DNA of 19,705 nt from an uncultured Oscillospiraceae bacterium. Its GTDB lineage: Bacteria; Bacillota; Clostridia; Oscillospirales; Acutalibacteraceae. The position numbers were made by a program, and so were the translations under genes. The DNA lies in the NCBI GenBank assembly GCA_900549055.1, contig URNB01000030.1, positions 1 to 19,705 on the forward strand. The letters are read 5' to 3'. The notes under the pieces are model-generated. The model saw only the letters and a program-made list of their open reading frames with translations, was not told where the DNA came from and did no database searches. Positions 1 through 5,970 of the stretch are shown here, one piece after another; the stretch's first letter is position 1; every line of letters starts with the position of its first letter.

Positions 1-261
1 CAAGGGCAAATCCAACCGTCTTCCCTTTGTGATGACACAATTGCGCTGATATATCTTTTTGCCCTTGATATCATTCAGCGCGCATTTTATCATTTTGTGT
101 GAAACCGTTCCGGTAAAAAGAATCAGCAAATCGGGGCTGCCTATTTTCTTCATACAGGCGCTCATTTTCGGGTATACCTTTGCTTTGCAGGAAAATGTAT
201 CGCATATATCCATATACTGCCGTACCATACATTCATTCCCGCCCAATATTACTACGCTCAT
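1..261 (-). CDS. DUF2325 domain protein, C-terminus cut by window edge
   Basis: The minus strand reads MSVVILGGNECMVRQYMDIC from an ATG at 261 and stays open for 87 codons to the window edge, so the stop lies outside. The beginning (MSVVILGG), the central PDLLILFTGTVSHKM block and the following basic stretch match what I know of the DUF2325 family. These are short cytoplasmic proteins of about 90-100 residues, of unknown biochemical role, common in Firmicutes and often near iron or metal genes. Nearly the whole protein should therefore be present. A GGAG-type ribosome site (AACAGGAGATGAC) precedes the start. A GTTAGC/GCTAAC palindrome lies 24 bp upstream and is the same one that controls the ABC/HMA operon, suggesting shared metal-dependent control. 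Family assignment is fairly secure; function is not known. Confidence 0.8.
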   Translation of the reverse strand, partial: MSVVILGGNECMVRQYMDICDTFSCKAKVYPKMSACMKKIGSPDLLILFTGTVSHKMIKCALNDIKGKKIYQRNCVITKGRRLDLPL

Positions 262-284
262 CTTTATGTCATCTCCTGTTTTCG

Positions 285-300
285 GTTAGCTTGCGCTAAC
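285..300. promoter_or_regulatory. Palindromic operator, copy 1 (GTTAGC-N4-GCTAAC)
   Basis: GTTAGCTTGCGCTAAC is a perfect 6-bp inverted repeat around a 4-bp spacer, placed just upstream of the DUF2325 start. The same arms and spacer length occur at 3623-3638 and 3657-3672. TTAG/CTAA half-sites resemble those of DtxR/IdeR-type metal regulators, but the spacing differs from the classical 19-bp box, so the regulator is inferred only. Confidence 0.7.
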
Positions 301-316
301 TTATTGCTTTTAATTT

Positions 317-353
317 GCTCTTTCCCCGAATACAGGGGAAAGAGCGATTTTTT
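317..353. terminator. Hairpin with T-tract between HMA gene and DUF2325 gene
   Basis: An 11-bp perfect stem (GCTCTTTCCCC at 317-327, GGGGAAAGAGC at 335-345) with a 7-nt loop is followed on the plus strand by GATTTTTTTA. Both flanking genes are on the minus strand, where the stem is preceded by A residues and followed by no T-run. It may still stall transcription leaving the HMA gene, or act on antisense transcription. The structure is certain; its working strand is not. Confidence 0.55.
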
Positions 354-355
354 TA

Positions 356-613
356 TTATTTTTTCAAAAACGAGAAAAAGCCTTTTTTCTCATACGGCTC
401 ATCCTTAACGGAAACAAGCGTATAGCCTGTGCCGCCTACGGTATCCGCCAGCCTTGCTTCATCAAGCGGAGCTTCGGTTATTATAACCGTTTCGCCCTTT
501 GAGTGAGAGGAGGACACCTTTTTAACATTAAACGCAGCGCGGATTGCTTCGTTAATATGTGCCTCGCACATTCCGCACATCATTCCGTCGATTTTAAGAA
601 TGTATTTTAACAT
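356..613 (-). CDS. Heavy-metal-associated (HMA) domain protein
   Basis: This 85-residue protein has an HMA fold signature: beta strand YILKID, then GMMCGMCEAHINEAIR with the metal-binding CxxC at residues 13 and 16, then a second half ending TGYTLVSVK. The family includes CopZ-like chaperones that carry Cu(I), Zn(II) or related soft metals to membrane pumps. Its ATG overlaps the permease stop by one base (TAATG), with AGGGGG as ribosome site, so translation is probably coupled. It is the last gene of an ATPase-permease-HMA operon. The C-terminus (KKGFFSFLKK) is basic and hydrophobic and could touch the membrane. The presence of GMMCGMC rather than GMTCxxC leaves metal specificity open. Pairing with an FtsX-type ABC permease instead of a P-type ATPase is unusual. 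Confidence 0.85.
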   Translation of the reverse strand: MLKYILKIDGMMCGMCEAHINEAIRAAFNVKKVSSSHSKGETVIITEAPLDEARLADTVGGTGYTLVSVKDEPYEKKGFFSFLKK

Positions 614-2892
614 TATTCCGCCCCCTTTAAGGCTTCAACCATATCGATTTTACGGTTTTTACGCGCCACAGCCCAGCTGACCGAGAGTGAAACGCCGAAG
701 GTAAGCACCAGTCCCGTAATGTAAGTGAGCGGGCCGATGGCTAATTTCAGCTCGTATTCCGAAGCCATTGTTACAAGCAGGTAGTCAAGCAAAGCTATTC
801 CAAGCGGTATTCCGAGTATTGCGCCCACAAGCGTGACCCACATATTCTGCCCGATAAGCAGCTTTCCGATTTTTTTATCCCTGAAGCCAACGACCTTAAG
901 AGTTGCCATTTCGCGGTAACGCTCGGTGTAGCTCATTATGCCTAAGTTGTAAAGCACCACAATACCGAGCACCGCGGCGGCAATTATAAGTATCGCTATC
1001 ATCATATACATTATGTCCATAAATGTATCAAACGAGTCTATAATAGCCTGCTTCGACTGAACGGCGGATATACACTCTTCCGATTTAATATCGGCCTTTT
1101 TGGTATCGGTGTATACGGAATCCGTTTTGAAGGGAATATCGAGCGACTTTGCGTAATCCGAGGATATAACTATATTCTCCGAAACCGAGCGGATAATGCC
1201 CGCAACTTTAAGTTTGTAGGTTTTATTCGAGCCGTATGGACTGATCTTTAAGGTATCTCCCTCGGAAAGATTAAATTCGTCCGCTATTCGCATGCAGATA
1301 AACGCACCGTCCTTGCCGGGGCGGACATATCCGTCCTTTTCGGCGGGAAAACGCACCTTGCCGCGGGTTATATTGTATATATCGAGCGCTACCGCTTTAT
1401 CGTCTATCTGCACGCTGACGGTTGCGCTGCTGTCGCCCTTATAGGTGTCTATAATTTTCTGGGTGTCTTCTTCCGTTGCGGTCTCGCTTAAATAAATACG
1501 AGATGAATATTTCATAGAGTCGTCGTAATAGATGCTTAAAAATGCGTTCATGGTGTCCCGCATACCCATTGTGCCGACCACTATTACCATACAGCCAACA
1601 ATGCCCACAAGGCTCATAAGCGTTCTTGATTTATGCCGCATTACATCGCGCAGATTCCAGCGTGTCCCGAAGGAAAAACGGTTCCAAAGCGCGGTTTTTT
1701 CGAGTAAGAGCTTTTTCATTTTTTTCGGCGCATAGGGACGCAGCGAATCGGCAGCTGTGCCTTTAAGCATTTCCTTGACCGATAAGTAGCCTATTAAGGT
1801 AAGCGCCAAAATCAGGCATATGAGTATTGCAAGGCAAAAGCCGGGAAGCTTCAGTGACCAATACGGCATATCAAAGTATGTACCCATTGTGCCGTCGCGG
1901 CTCATGATCATCTTTGCCACAAGAAAGCCGAGTCCCGTTCCGAGCACAGAGCCGATAATGCCGATCGTAAGGGCATATGATGTGTAATGCCTTAAAATGC
2001 GCCTGTCGCGGAAGCCGAGCGCCTTGAGTGTGCCTATCTGAACCTTTTCCTTTGCCGTTAAGCGGTGCATTGTAGTCACCATTGTCAAAACCGCAATCAG
2101 CAAGAACAGAACGGGCAGCACCGAGCCCATGGTCTTGCCCTCCTCCATTTCGCCGTCCGCCGCGGAGTATGAGGAGTTTTCGTCCTTTGATAAAACCAGC
2201 GTGGTTTTGCCGAGCACCTCATCGGCCTTATCGGTAATCTCCTCCTTTGAAAGCTCGGAGATAATGTTGAGCTGCGGGTAGTATTCTCTGCCGAGCGCCT
2301 TTTTGTACGCCGCGGGGGAGATGTAACCGAATCCGTAGGTATTATAATCGGGCATGAGTTGGGTCTCGTCGCGCACGCAAACAAGGTGCTCTCCCGATTT
2401 CACCGTACCTTTAACAGAGGTATTTATGCTGACGCCCTTATACACAAGCGTGAGCTTATCCCCGATGGAAATATCGTTTGCGGCGGCATATTTATCGGAT
2501 ATCCAAAGCCCGTCCTCGCTTTTCCTGTCATAATCCGCGCCGGCTGTCTTCATAAATGAGGAGACATCGAAATTCTCGGTCACGGTGAGGGCTAAAGAGT
2601 CGCCGTCGCGTTCCTTAACATCTGTCGGCACGGAAATGTAGCGCGATACCTTATCGACTCCCTTTATACTTTCCGTTTTTTCAACATCCGCTTCGGAAAA
2701 GCCTTCCTCCGAAACGATGCGGTAATCGGCAAAATTTGAGTCCTTAAAAAACCTTTTTGTGTTGGTATCAATACTTACCCATTCCATGTTAAAGCCGACG
2801 AATATTCCCACGCCTATGGTTATCATAAGAATCATAGAAATAAACTGCGCTTTATACTGCCGCATTGTACGGAATAATTTTTTCCAAAGCAT
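613..2892 (-). CDS. ABC transporter permease, two FtsX/MacB-type domains
   Basis: A 759-residue membrane protein. An N-terminal segment (about 12-36) is followed by a soluble outer region of some 220 residues, then three membrane segments around 260-380 ending in the FtsX-type motif GTLKALGFRDRRI. A second unit starts near residue 425 and ends with three segments around 640-745 carrying the matching motif ATLKVVGFRDKKIG. The two units look like an internal duplication, as in large FtsX-family permeases that move lipids, peptides or drugs or act mechanically on envelope proteins. It starts 3 bp after the ATPase stop and overlaps the HMA gene by one base. Substrate is unknown; the HMA partner and palindromic operators suggest a link to metal homeostasis or metal stress, which is inference. 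Confidence 0.9.
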   Translation of the reverse strand: MLWKKLFRTMRQYKAQFISMILMITIGVGIFVGFNMEWVSIDTNTKRFFKDSNFADYRIVSEEGFSEADVEKTESIKGVDKVSRYISVPTDVKERDGDSLALTVTENFDVSSFMKTAGADYDRKSEDGLWISDKYAAANDISIGDKLTLVYKGVSINTSVKGTVKSGEHLVCVRDETQLMPDYNTYGFGYISPAAYKKALGREYYPQLNIISELSKEEITDKADEVLGKTTLVLSKDENSSYSAADGEMEEGKTMGSVLPVLFLLIAVLTMVTTMHRLTAKEKVQIGTLKALGFRDRRILRHYTSYALTIGIIGSVLGTGLGFLVAKMIMSRDGTMGTYFDMPYWSLKLPGFCLAILICLILALTLIGYLSVKEMLKGTAADSLRPYAPKKMKKLLLEKTALWNRFSFGTRWNLRDVMRHKSRTLMSLVGIVGCMVIVVGTMGMRDTMNAFLSIYYDDSMKYSSRIYLSETATEEDTQKIIDTYKGDSSATVSVQIDDKAVALDIYNITRGKVRFPAEKDGYVRPGKDGAFICMRIADEFNLSEGDTLKISPYGSNKTYKLKVAGIIRSVSENIVISSDYAKSLDIPFKTDSVYTDTKKADIKSEECISAVQSKQAIIDSFDTFMDIMYMMIAILIIAAAVLGIVVLYNLGIMSYTERYREMATLKVVGFRDKKIGKLLIGQNMWVTLVGAILGIPLGIALLDYLLVTMASEYELKLAIGPLTYITGLVLTFGVSLSVSWAVARKNRKIDMVEALKGAE

Positions 2893-2895
2893 AGC

Positions 2896-3597
2896 TTACC
2901 ACTCCACTTCGTCGGCGCTCATCGGCACTGCCTGCTCGGTCACCGATTTAATTTTTCCGTTTTTAACCCGTATTACCACGTCCGCCATTTTCGCAATATT
3001 CTGGTTGTGGGTAACGATTACTATCGTTTTGCCGTAATTCTTTGCCATTGAAAGCAGTACCTTTAATACCATAACGCCGGTCTCGGAGTCAAGCGCGCCG
3101 GTCGGCTCGTCGCAAAGCAGTATCTTCGGGTTTTTCGCAAGCGCACGGGCAATCGATACACGCTGCTGCTCGCCGCCCGACAGCTCCGAGGGGAAATTGT
3201 TAAGGTGATCCGAAAGCCCTACCTCCTCAAGCATTTTTTCTGCCGGAAAGGCATTCGGTGCGATTTCGTTTACAAGCATTACATTCTCTTTAACCGTGAG
3301 AGTGGGTACAAGGTTGTAAAACTGAAAAACAAATCCCACCGCCGATGCGCGGTAGTCCGCAAGCTCATCGTTTGAGAGGGTGGAAATATCCTTACCGGAA
3401 ACATATATCTTTCCCTCTGTCGGGCTGTCAAGCCCGCCGAGCAGGTTCAAAAGCGTACTCTTTCCCGCACCGCTCGGCCCTAAAATAACAACGAATTTTC
3501 CTTCGTCAAGGCTGAAGCTCACCTTGTCAAGCGCCTTTTGTTCATGATCGCCGCTCACATATATGCGGCTGACATTCTTAAATTCAACTATCGGCAT
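2896..3597 (-). CDS. ABC transporter ATP-binding protein (MacB/LolD type)
   Basis: A 233-residue ATPase with Walker A GPSGAGKST at 40-48, Q-loop Q92, signature LSGGEQQ at 139-145, Walker B LLCDEP at 160-165 and the H-loop in IVTHNQ near 200. Order and length fit the MacB/LolD/FtsE group that pairs with FtsX-type permeases. I chose the ATG at 3597 (MPIVEFKNVS) because AGAGG lies 7-12 bp upstream and alignment with the family begins there; a GTG at 3630 in the same frame lies inside an operator palindrome and is not a likely start. It is the first gene of a three-gene operon with a consensus promoter and two palindromes upstream. Confidence 0.93.
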   Translation of the reverse strand: MPIVEFKNVSRIYVSGDHEQKALDKVSFSLDEGKFVVILGPSGAGKSTLLNLLGGLDSPTEGKIYVSGKDISTLSNDELADYRASAVGFVFQFYNLVPTLTVKENVMLVNEIAPNAFPAEKMLEEVGLSDHLNNFPSELSGGEQQRVSIARALAKNPKILLCDEPTGALDSETGVMVLKVLLSMAKNYGKTIVIVTHNQNIAKMADVVIRVKNGKIKSVTEQAVPMSADEVEW

Positions 3598-3622
3598 TTT
3601 CAATCCTCTTCTCTGCAATCGA

Positions 3623-3638
3623 GTTAGCACCCGCTAAC
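3623..3638. promoter_or_regulatory. Palindromic operator, copy 2 (GTTAGC-N4-GCTAAC)
   Basis: GTTAGCACCCGCTAAC lies in the 5' leader of the ABC operon, 26 bp upstream of its start codon. Its centre is 34 bp from the centre of copy 3, roughly three helical turns, which would allow two bound dimers on a similar DNA face. Confidence 0.75.
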
Positions 3639-3656
3639 GAGAAAGTTCAAATATGA

Positions 3657-3672
3657 GTTAGCCTAAGCTAAC
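3657..3672. promoter_or_regulatory. Palindromic operator, copy 3 (GTTAGC-N4-GCTAAC)
   Basis: GTTAGCCTAAGCTAAC begins 8 bp downstream of the -10 hexamer, so it should cover the transcription start of the ABC operon. This is a typical repressor position. The spacer CTAA makes this copy closest to DtxR-like TTAGCCTAAGCTAA sequences. Confidence 0.78.
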
Positions 3673-3680
3673 CCTTACAT

Positions 3681-3709
3681 ATTATAATACGCAGCTTTTA
3701 CATTGTCAA
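3681..3709 (-). promoter_or_regulatory. Consensus sigma-A promoter of the ABC/HMA operon
   Basis: Read on the minus strand, TTGACA (3709-3704), exactly 17 bp, then TATAAT (3686-3681): a full match to the vegetative consensus. Such a strong promoter with an operator over its start point implies tight repression that is relieved under a specific condition. Confidence 0.88.
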
Positions 3710-3767
3710 CCGTTTTTTTGGAATTTTGTTGCGGCAGGTATGCAATACCACCGCACTTGTCGCCGGA

Positions 3768-3797
3768 AAAACGAAGAAATGCGGCGTTACCGCCGCA
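3768..3797 (-). terminator. Terminator of the two-gene unit 3871-4428
   Basis: On the minus strand TGCGGCG-GTAA-CGCCGCA (7-bp arms, 3780-3797) is followed by TTTCTTCGTTTTT. GC-rich stem plus T-rich tail downstream of the 3871 stop codon fits an intrinsic terminator, though the tail is interrupted. Confidence 0.6.
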
Positions 3798-3827
3798 AAA
3801 CAAATTTTTAGGTTTATTGACAGACTG

Positions 3828-3854
3828 CGAGGCTCTGCAAATCGCAGAGCCTCG
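3828..3854. repeat. 11-bp perfect inverted repeat after the 3871 gene
   Basis: CGAGGCTCTGC and GCAGAGCCTCG flank a 5-nt loop, starting 17 bp past the stop codon at 3871. Neither side carries a convincing T-run (plus side GGCTTTTAGG). It probably protects the 3' end of the transcript or works with the terminator-like hairpin 31 bp further on. Confidence 0.55.
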
Positions 3855-3870
3855 GGCTTTTAGGTAACTA

Positions 3871-4149
3871 TTAATTTTTCAAAGCTCTTTCAAGCCACAC
3901 AAAGCCGAAATCAAGTGCGTCAAAGAAGCTTTCCTTAACGGTTTCTTTAACTATTCTGTCCTTATCGGGCAGCTGTGTATCGCTTTTAAGCAGCTGAACG
4001 GTGACTTTTTCGGGAAGCTTATCCCCCTTGGTTTCAGACAGCACCGTGAATTTTATAACATAGGCGTCCGCCATATCACCGTAGAAAATTTCTTTTCCGC
4101 TGCGTACAAGCGGCTTGCCCTTATAATTTAAAAAATTGTTTTCTGCCAT
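3871..4149 (-). CDS. Small conserved-type protein of unknown function
   Basis: A 92-residue soluble protein starting MAENNFLNYKGKPLVRSGKE, with central YGDMADAYVIKFTVLS, the charged QLPDKDRIVKE and the C-terminal FFDALDFGFVWLERAL. I recall very similar short proteins (MAENN.L.YKGKPLVR, then YG.M.D.YVI, then a final WLERAL) as a widespread unnamed family in gut Clostridia, but no function is assigned. There are no membrane segments, signal peptide or metal motifs. It starts 9 bp after its upstream neighbour with AAGGAG as ribosome site, so the two genes form one transcript from the promoter at 4460-4488. Confidence 0.75.
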   Translation of the reverse strand: MAENNFLNYKGKPLVRSGKEIFYGDMADAYVIKFTVLSETKGDKLPEKVTVQLLKSDTQLPDKDRIVKETVKESFFDALDFGFVWLERALKN

Positions 4150-4158
4150 TTTTTCTCC

Positions 4159-4428
4159 TTATTTCTTATCCTCTCCCGGAATTTCACCGTAAAGATTGAA
4201 GCGGAAGAGCATAGTTTCGTCGTCTGGGTTTGTGCAGCGGATGGTCGCTTCTGTTACCTCGGTGTTTTTAAGAATCGTGCTGAGTCCCAGCATCTGGCAC
4301 AGCTTTGATTTAAGATTTAAAACATCGCCGTCCTTCGTCTCCAAATAAACATCGCCCTTGCATTCGTCAACTGCCTTTATAAAATCGTCAAAGTCCACAT
4401 TGTGAAGTTGAATTTTTCCGTTATCCAT
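4159..4428 (-). CDS. Small conserved-type protein of unknown function
   Basis: An 89-residue acidic soluble protein. The start chosen is the ATG at 4428 (MDNGKIQLHNVDFDDFIKAV), since AGGAGG lies 9 bp upstream and the longer frame runs into the promoter. Visible blocks are ECKGDVYLETKDGDVLNLKSKL, with a strand-turn-strand look, then MLGLSTILK and CTNPDDETMLFRFNLYGEI. This resembles an unnamed Clostridia family sometimes mislabelled in databases; I do not assign a function. It is first in a two-gene unit with the 3871 gene and is divergent from glyQS, with only 67 bp between the paired promoters' start regions. Confidence 0.72.
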   Translation of the reverse strand: MDNGKIQLHNVDFDDFIKAVDECKGDVYLETKDGDVLNLKSKLCQMLGLSTILKNTEVTEATIRCTNPDDETMLFRFNLYGEIPGEDKK

Positions 4429-4459
4429 TTTTATATGCCTCCTCATATTATATATTGAA

Positions 4460-4488
4460 ATTATAATCCATATAAATAAATATGTCAA
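4460..4488 (-). promoter_or_regulatory. Consensus promoter for the 4428/4149 genes
   Basis: Minus-strand TTGACA (4488-4483), 17 bp, TATAAT (4465-4460): a perfect match. It places the start about 20-25 nt before the ATG at 4428. Confidence 0.87.
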
Positions 4489-4495
4489 GTAAGTG

Positions 4496-4524
4496 TTGAC
4501 TTTTTGACGGATTTCATTTACTAT
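4496..4524 (+). promoter_or_regulatory. Promoter of glyQS
   Basis: TTGACT at 4496-4501, 17 bp, TACTAT at 4519-4524. The expected start is near 4531, leaving a leader of only about 33 nt before the TTG start codon. There is no room for a T-box, so this synthetase gene is not controlled by a tRNA-sensing leader here. Confidence 0.75.
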
Positions 4525-4563
4525 AGTATTTGTAGAAATTTCGGGTTTATGGAGGAATTCGCT

Positions 4564-5955
4564 TTGGAAAACTCAAAAAAAAGTATGGATACTATAGTAG
4601 CTCTCGCTAAAGGACGCGGGTTTGTTTACCCCGGCAGTGAAATTTACGGCGGGCTTGCGAACTCGTGGGATTACGGTCCCTTGGGCGTTGAGCTTAAAAA
4701 CAATATTAAAAGGGCATGGCTTAAAAAGTTTGTTCAGGAATGTCCCTATAACGTGGGGCTTGACAGTGCAATACTTATGAACCCCGAAACCTGGGTGGCT
4801 TCGGGTCACTTAGGCGGCTTTTCCGACCCGCTTATGGACTGCAAGAGCTGCAAGACCCGCCACAGAGCGGATAAGCTTATTGAAGACTATGTAGCCGAGA
4901 ATGGGCTGGATGACAACCCCGCCGCCATGAGCGACGAGGAAATGATGCAGTATATTAAGGATAAGGGCATTGCCTGCCCCAACTGCGGCAGCCACGATTT
5001 TACCGATATACGCAAGTTTAACCTTATGTTCAAGACCTTTCAGGGCGTAACCGAGGACAGCACATCTACCCTTTACCTCCGCCCCGAGACCGCGCAGGGC
5101 ATTTTTGTAAACTTTAAGAACATTGTCCGCACCACCCGTAAAAAAATACCGTTCGGCGTGGCGCAGATAGGTAAATCGTTCAGAAACGAAATTACCCCCG
5201 GTAACTTTATTTTCCGTATCCGCGAGTTTGAGCAAATGGAGCTTGAGTTCTTCTGCAAGCCCGGCACCGACCTTGAATGGTTTGAGTACTGGCGAGCCTA
5301 CTGCCGCAAGTGGCTTTTAGACCTGGGAATAAACGAGGAGCATTTAAGGCTGCGCGACCACGATAAGGATGAGCTTTGCTTCTACTCAAAGGCTACAACC
5401 GACTTTGAGTTCCTCTTCCCGTTCGGCTGGGGCGAATTATGGGGCGTTGCCGACCGCACGGATTACGATTTAACCCAGCACTCCGAGCATTCGGGTCAGC
5501 CTATGGATTATTTTGATCCGGAAACCAACGAAAAATATATCCCCTATGTTATAGAGCCGTCGCTCGGCGCAGACCGTGTGCTGCTTGCCTTCCTTTGCGA
5601 CGCATATGATGAGGAGACCGATGAAAAGGGAGATGTTCGCACCGTTATGCACTTCCACCCGGCGCTCGCCCCCTTTAAAGCCGCGGTGCTCCCACTTTCC
5701 AAAAAGCTTTCGGAGAAAGCGACTGAAATATATTCAGAGCTTTCAAAGGACTTTATGATAGACTTTGACGACGCCGGCTCAATAGGCAAGCGTTACCGCC
5801 GCCAGGATGAAATAGGCACGCCTATTTGCATAACCTACGATTTCGATTCTGTTGAGGATAACTGCGTTACCGTTCGCGACCGCGACACAATGGAGCAGAA
5901 GCGCATACCGGTATCCGAGCTGAAAGCGTACATTGCAGAAGCCGTTAAATTCTAA
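4564..5955 (+). CDS. glyQS: Glycyl-tRNA synthetase (alpha2 single-chain type)
   Basis: A class II synthetase of 463 residues that charges tRNA-Gly with glycine using ATP. The N-terminus GFVYPGSEIYGGLANSWDYG is diagnostic. A zinc-ribbon insertion has C93/C96 and C138/C141, motif 2 shows FRNEITPGNFIFRIREFEQME near 206-226, and motif 3 is EPSLGADR near 340. The C-terminal 110 residues (from PFKAAVLPLS) form the anticodon-binding domain. I chose the TTG at 4564 because GGAGG sits 8 bp upstream; the ATG at 4549 overlaps that ribosome site and the next ATG at 4585 is too far from it. The Na/Pi cotransporter gene follows after 15 bp, so the two are likely cotranscribed. Confidence 0.96.
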   Translation: MENSKKSMDTIVALAKGRGFVYPGSEIYGGLANSWDYGPLGVELKNNIKRAWLKKFVQECPYNVGLDSAILMNPETWVASGHLGGFSDPLMDCKSCKTRHRADKLIEDYVAENGLDDNPAAMSDEEMMQYIKDKGIACPNCGSHDFTDIRKFNLMFKTFQGVTEDSTSTLYLRPETAQGIFVNFKNIVRTTRKKIPFGVAQIGKSFRNEITPGNFIFRIREFEQMELEFFCKPGTDLEWFEYWRAYCRKWLLDLGINEEHLRLRDHDKDELCFYSKATTDFEFLFPFGWGELWGVADRTDYDLTQHSEHSGQPMDYFDPETNEKYIPYVIEPSLGADRVLLAFLCDAYDEETDEKGDVRTVMHFHPALAPFKAAVLPLSKKLSEKATEIYSELSKDFMIDFDDAGSIGKRYRRQDEIGTPICITYDFDSVEDNCVTVRDRDTMEQKRIPVSELKAYIAEAVKF

Positions 5956-5970
5956 AACAGGGGTAAAAAT

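Noticed and set aside
59..289. Open frame of 76 codons on the plus strand
   Set aside because: It lies opposite the DUF2325 gene, whose minus-strand translation matches a known family; the plus frame has no ribosome site and no recognisable motif.
3598..3630. Longer ABC ATPase start at GTG 3630
   Set aside because: It lies inside the operator palindrome and adds LTRLQRRGLK, which no family member has; the ATG at 3597 has a proper ribosome site.
4504..4563. N-terminal extension of GlyRS from upstream codons
   Set aside because: The extension would be translated from the promoter region itself; GGAGG with correct spacing points to the TTG at 4564.
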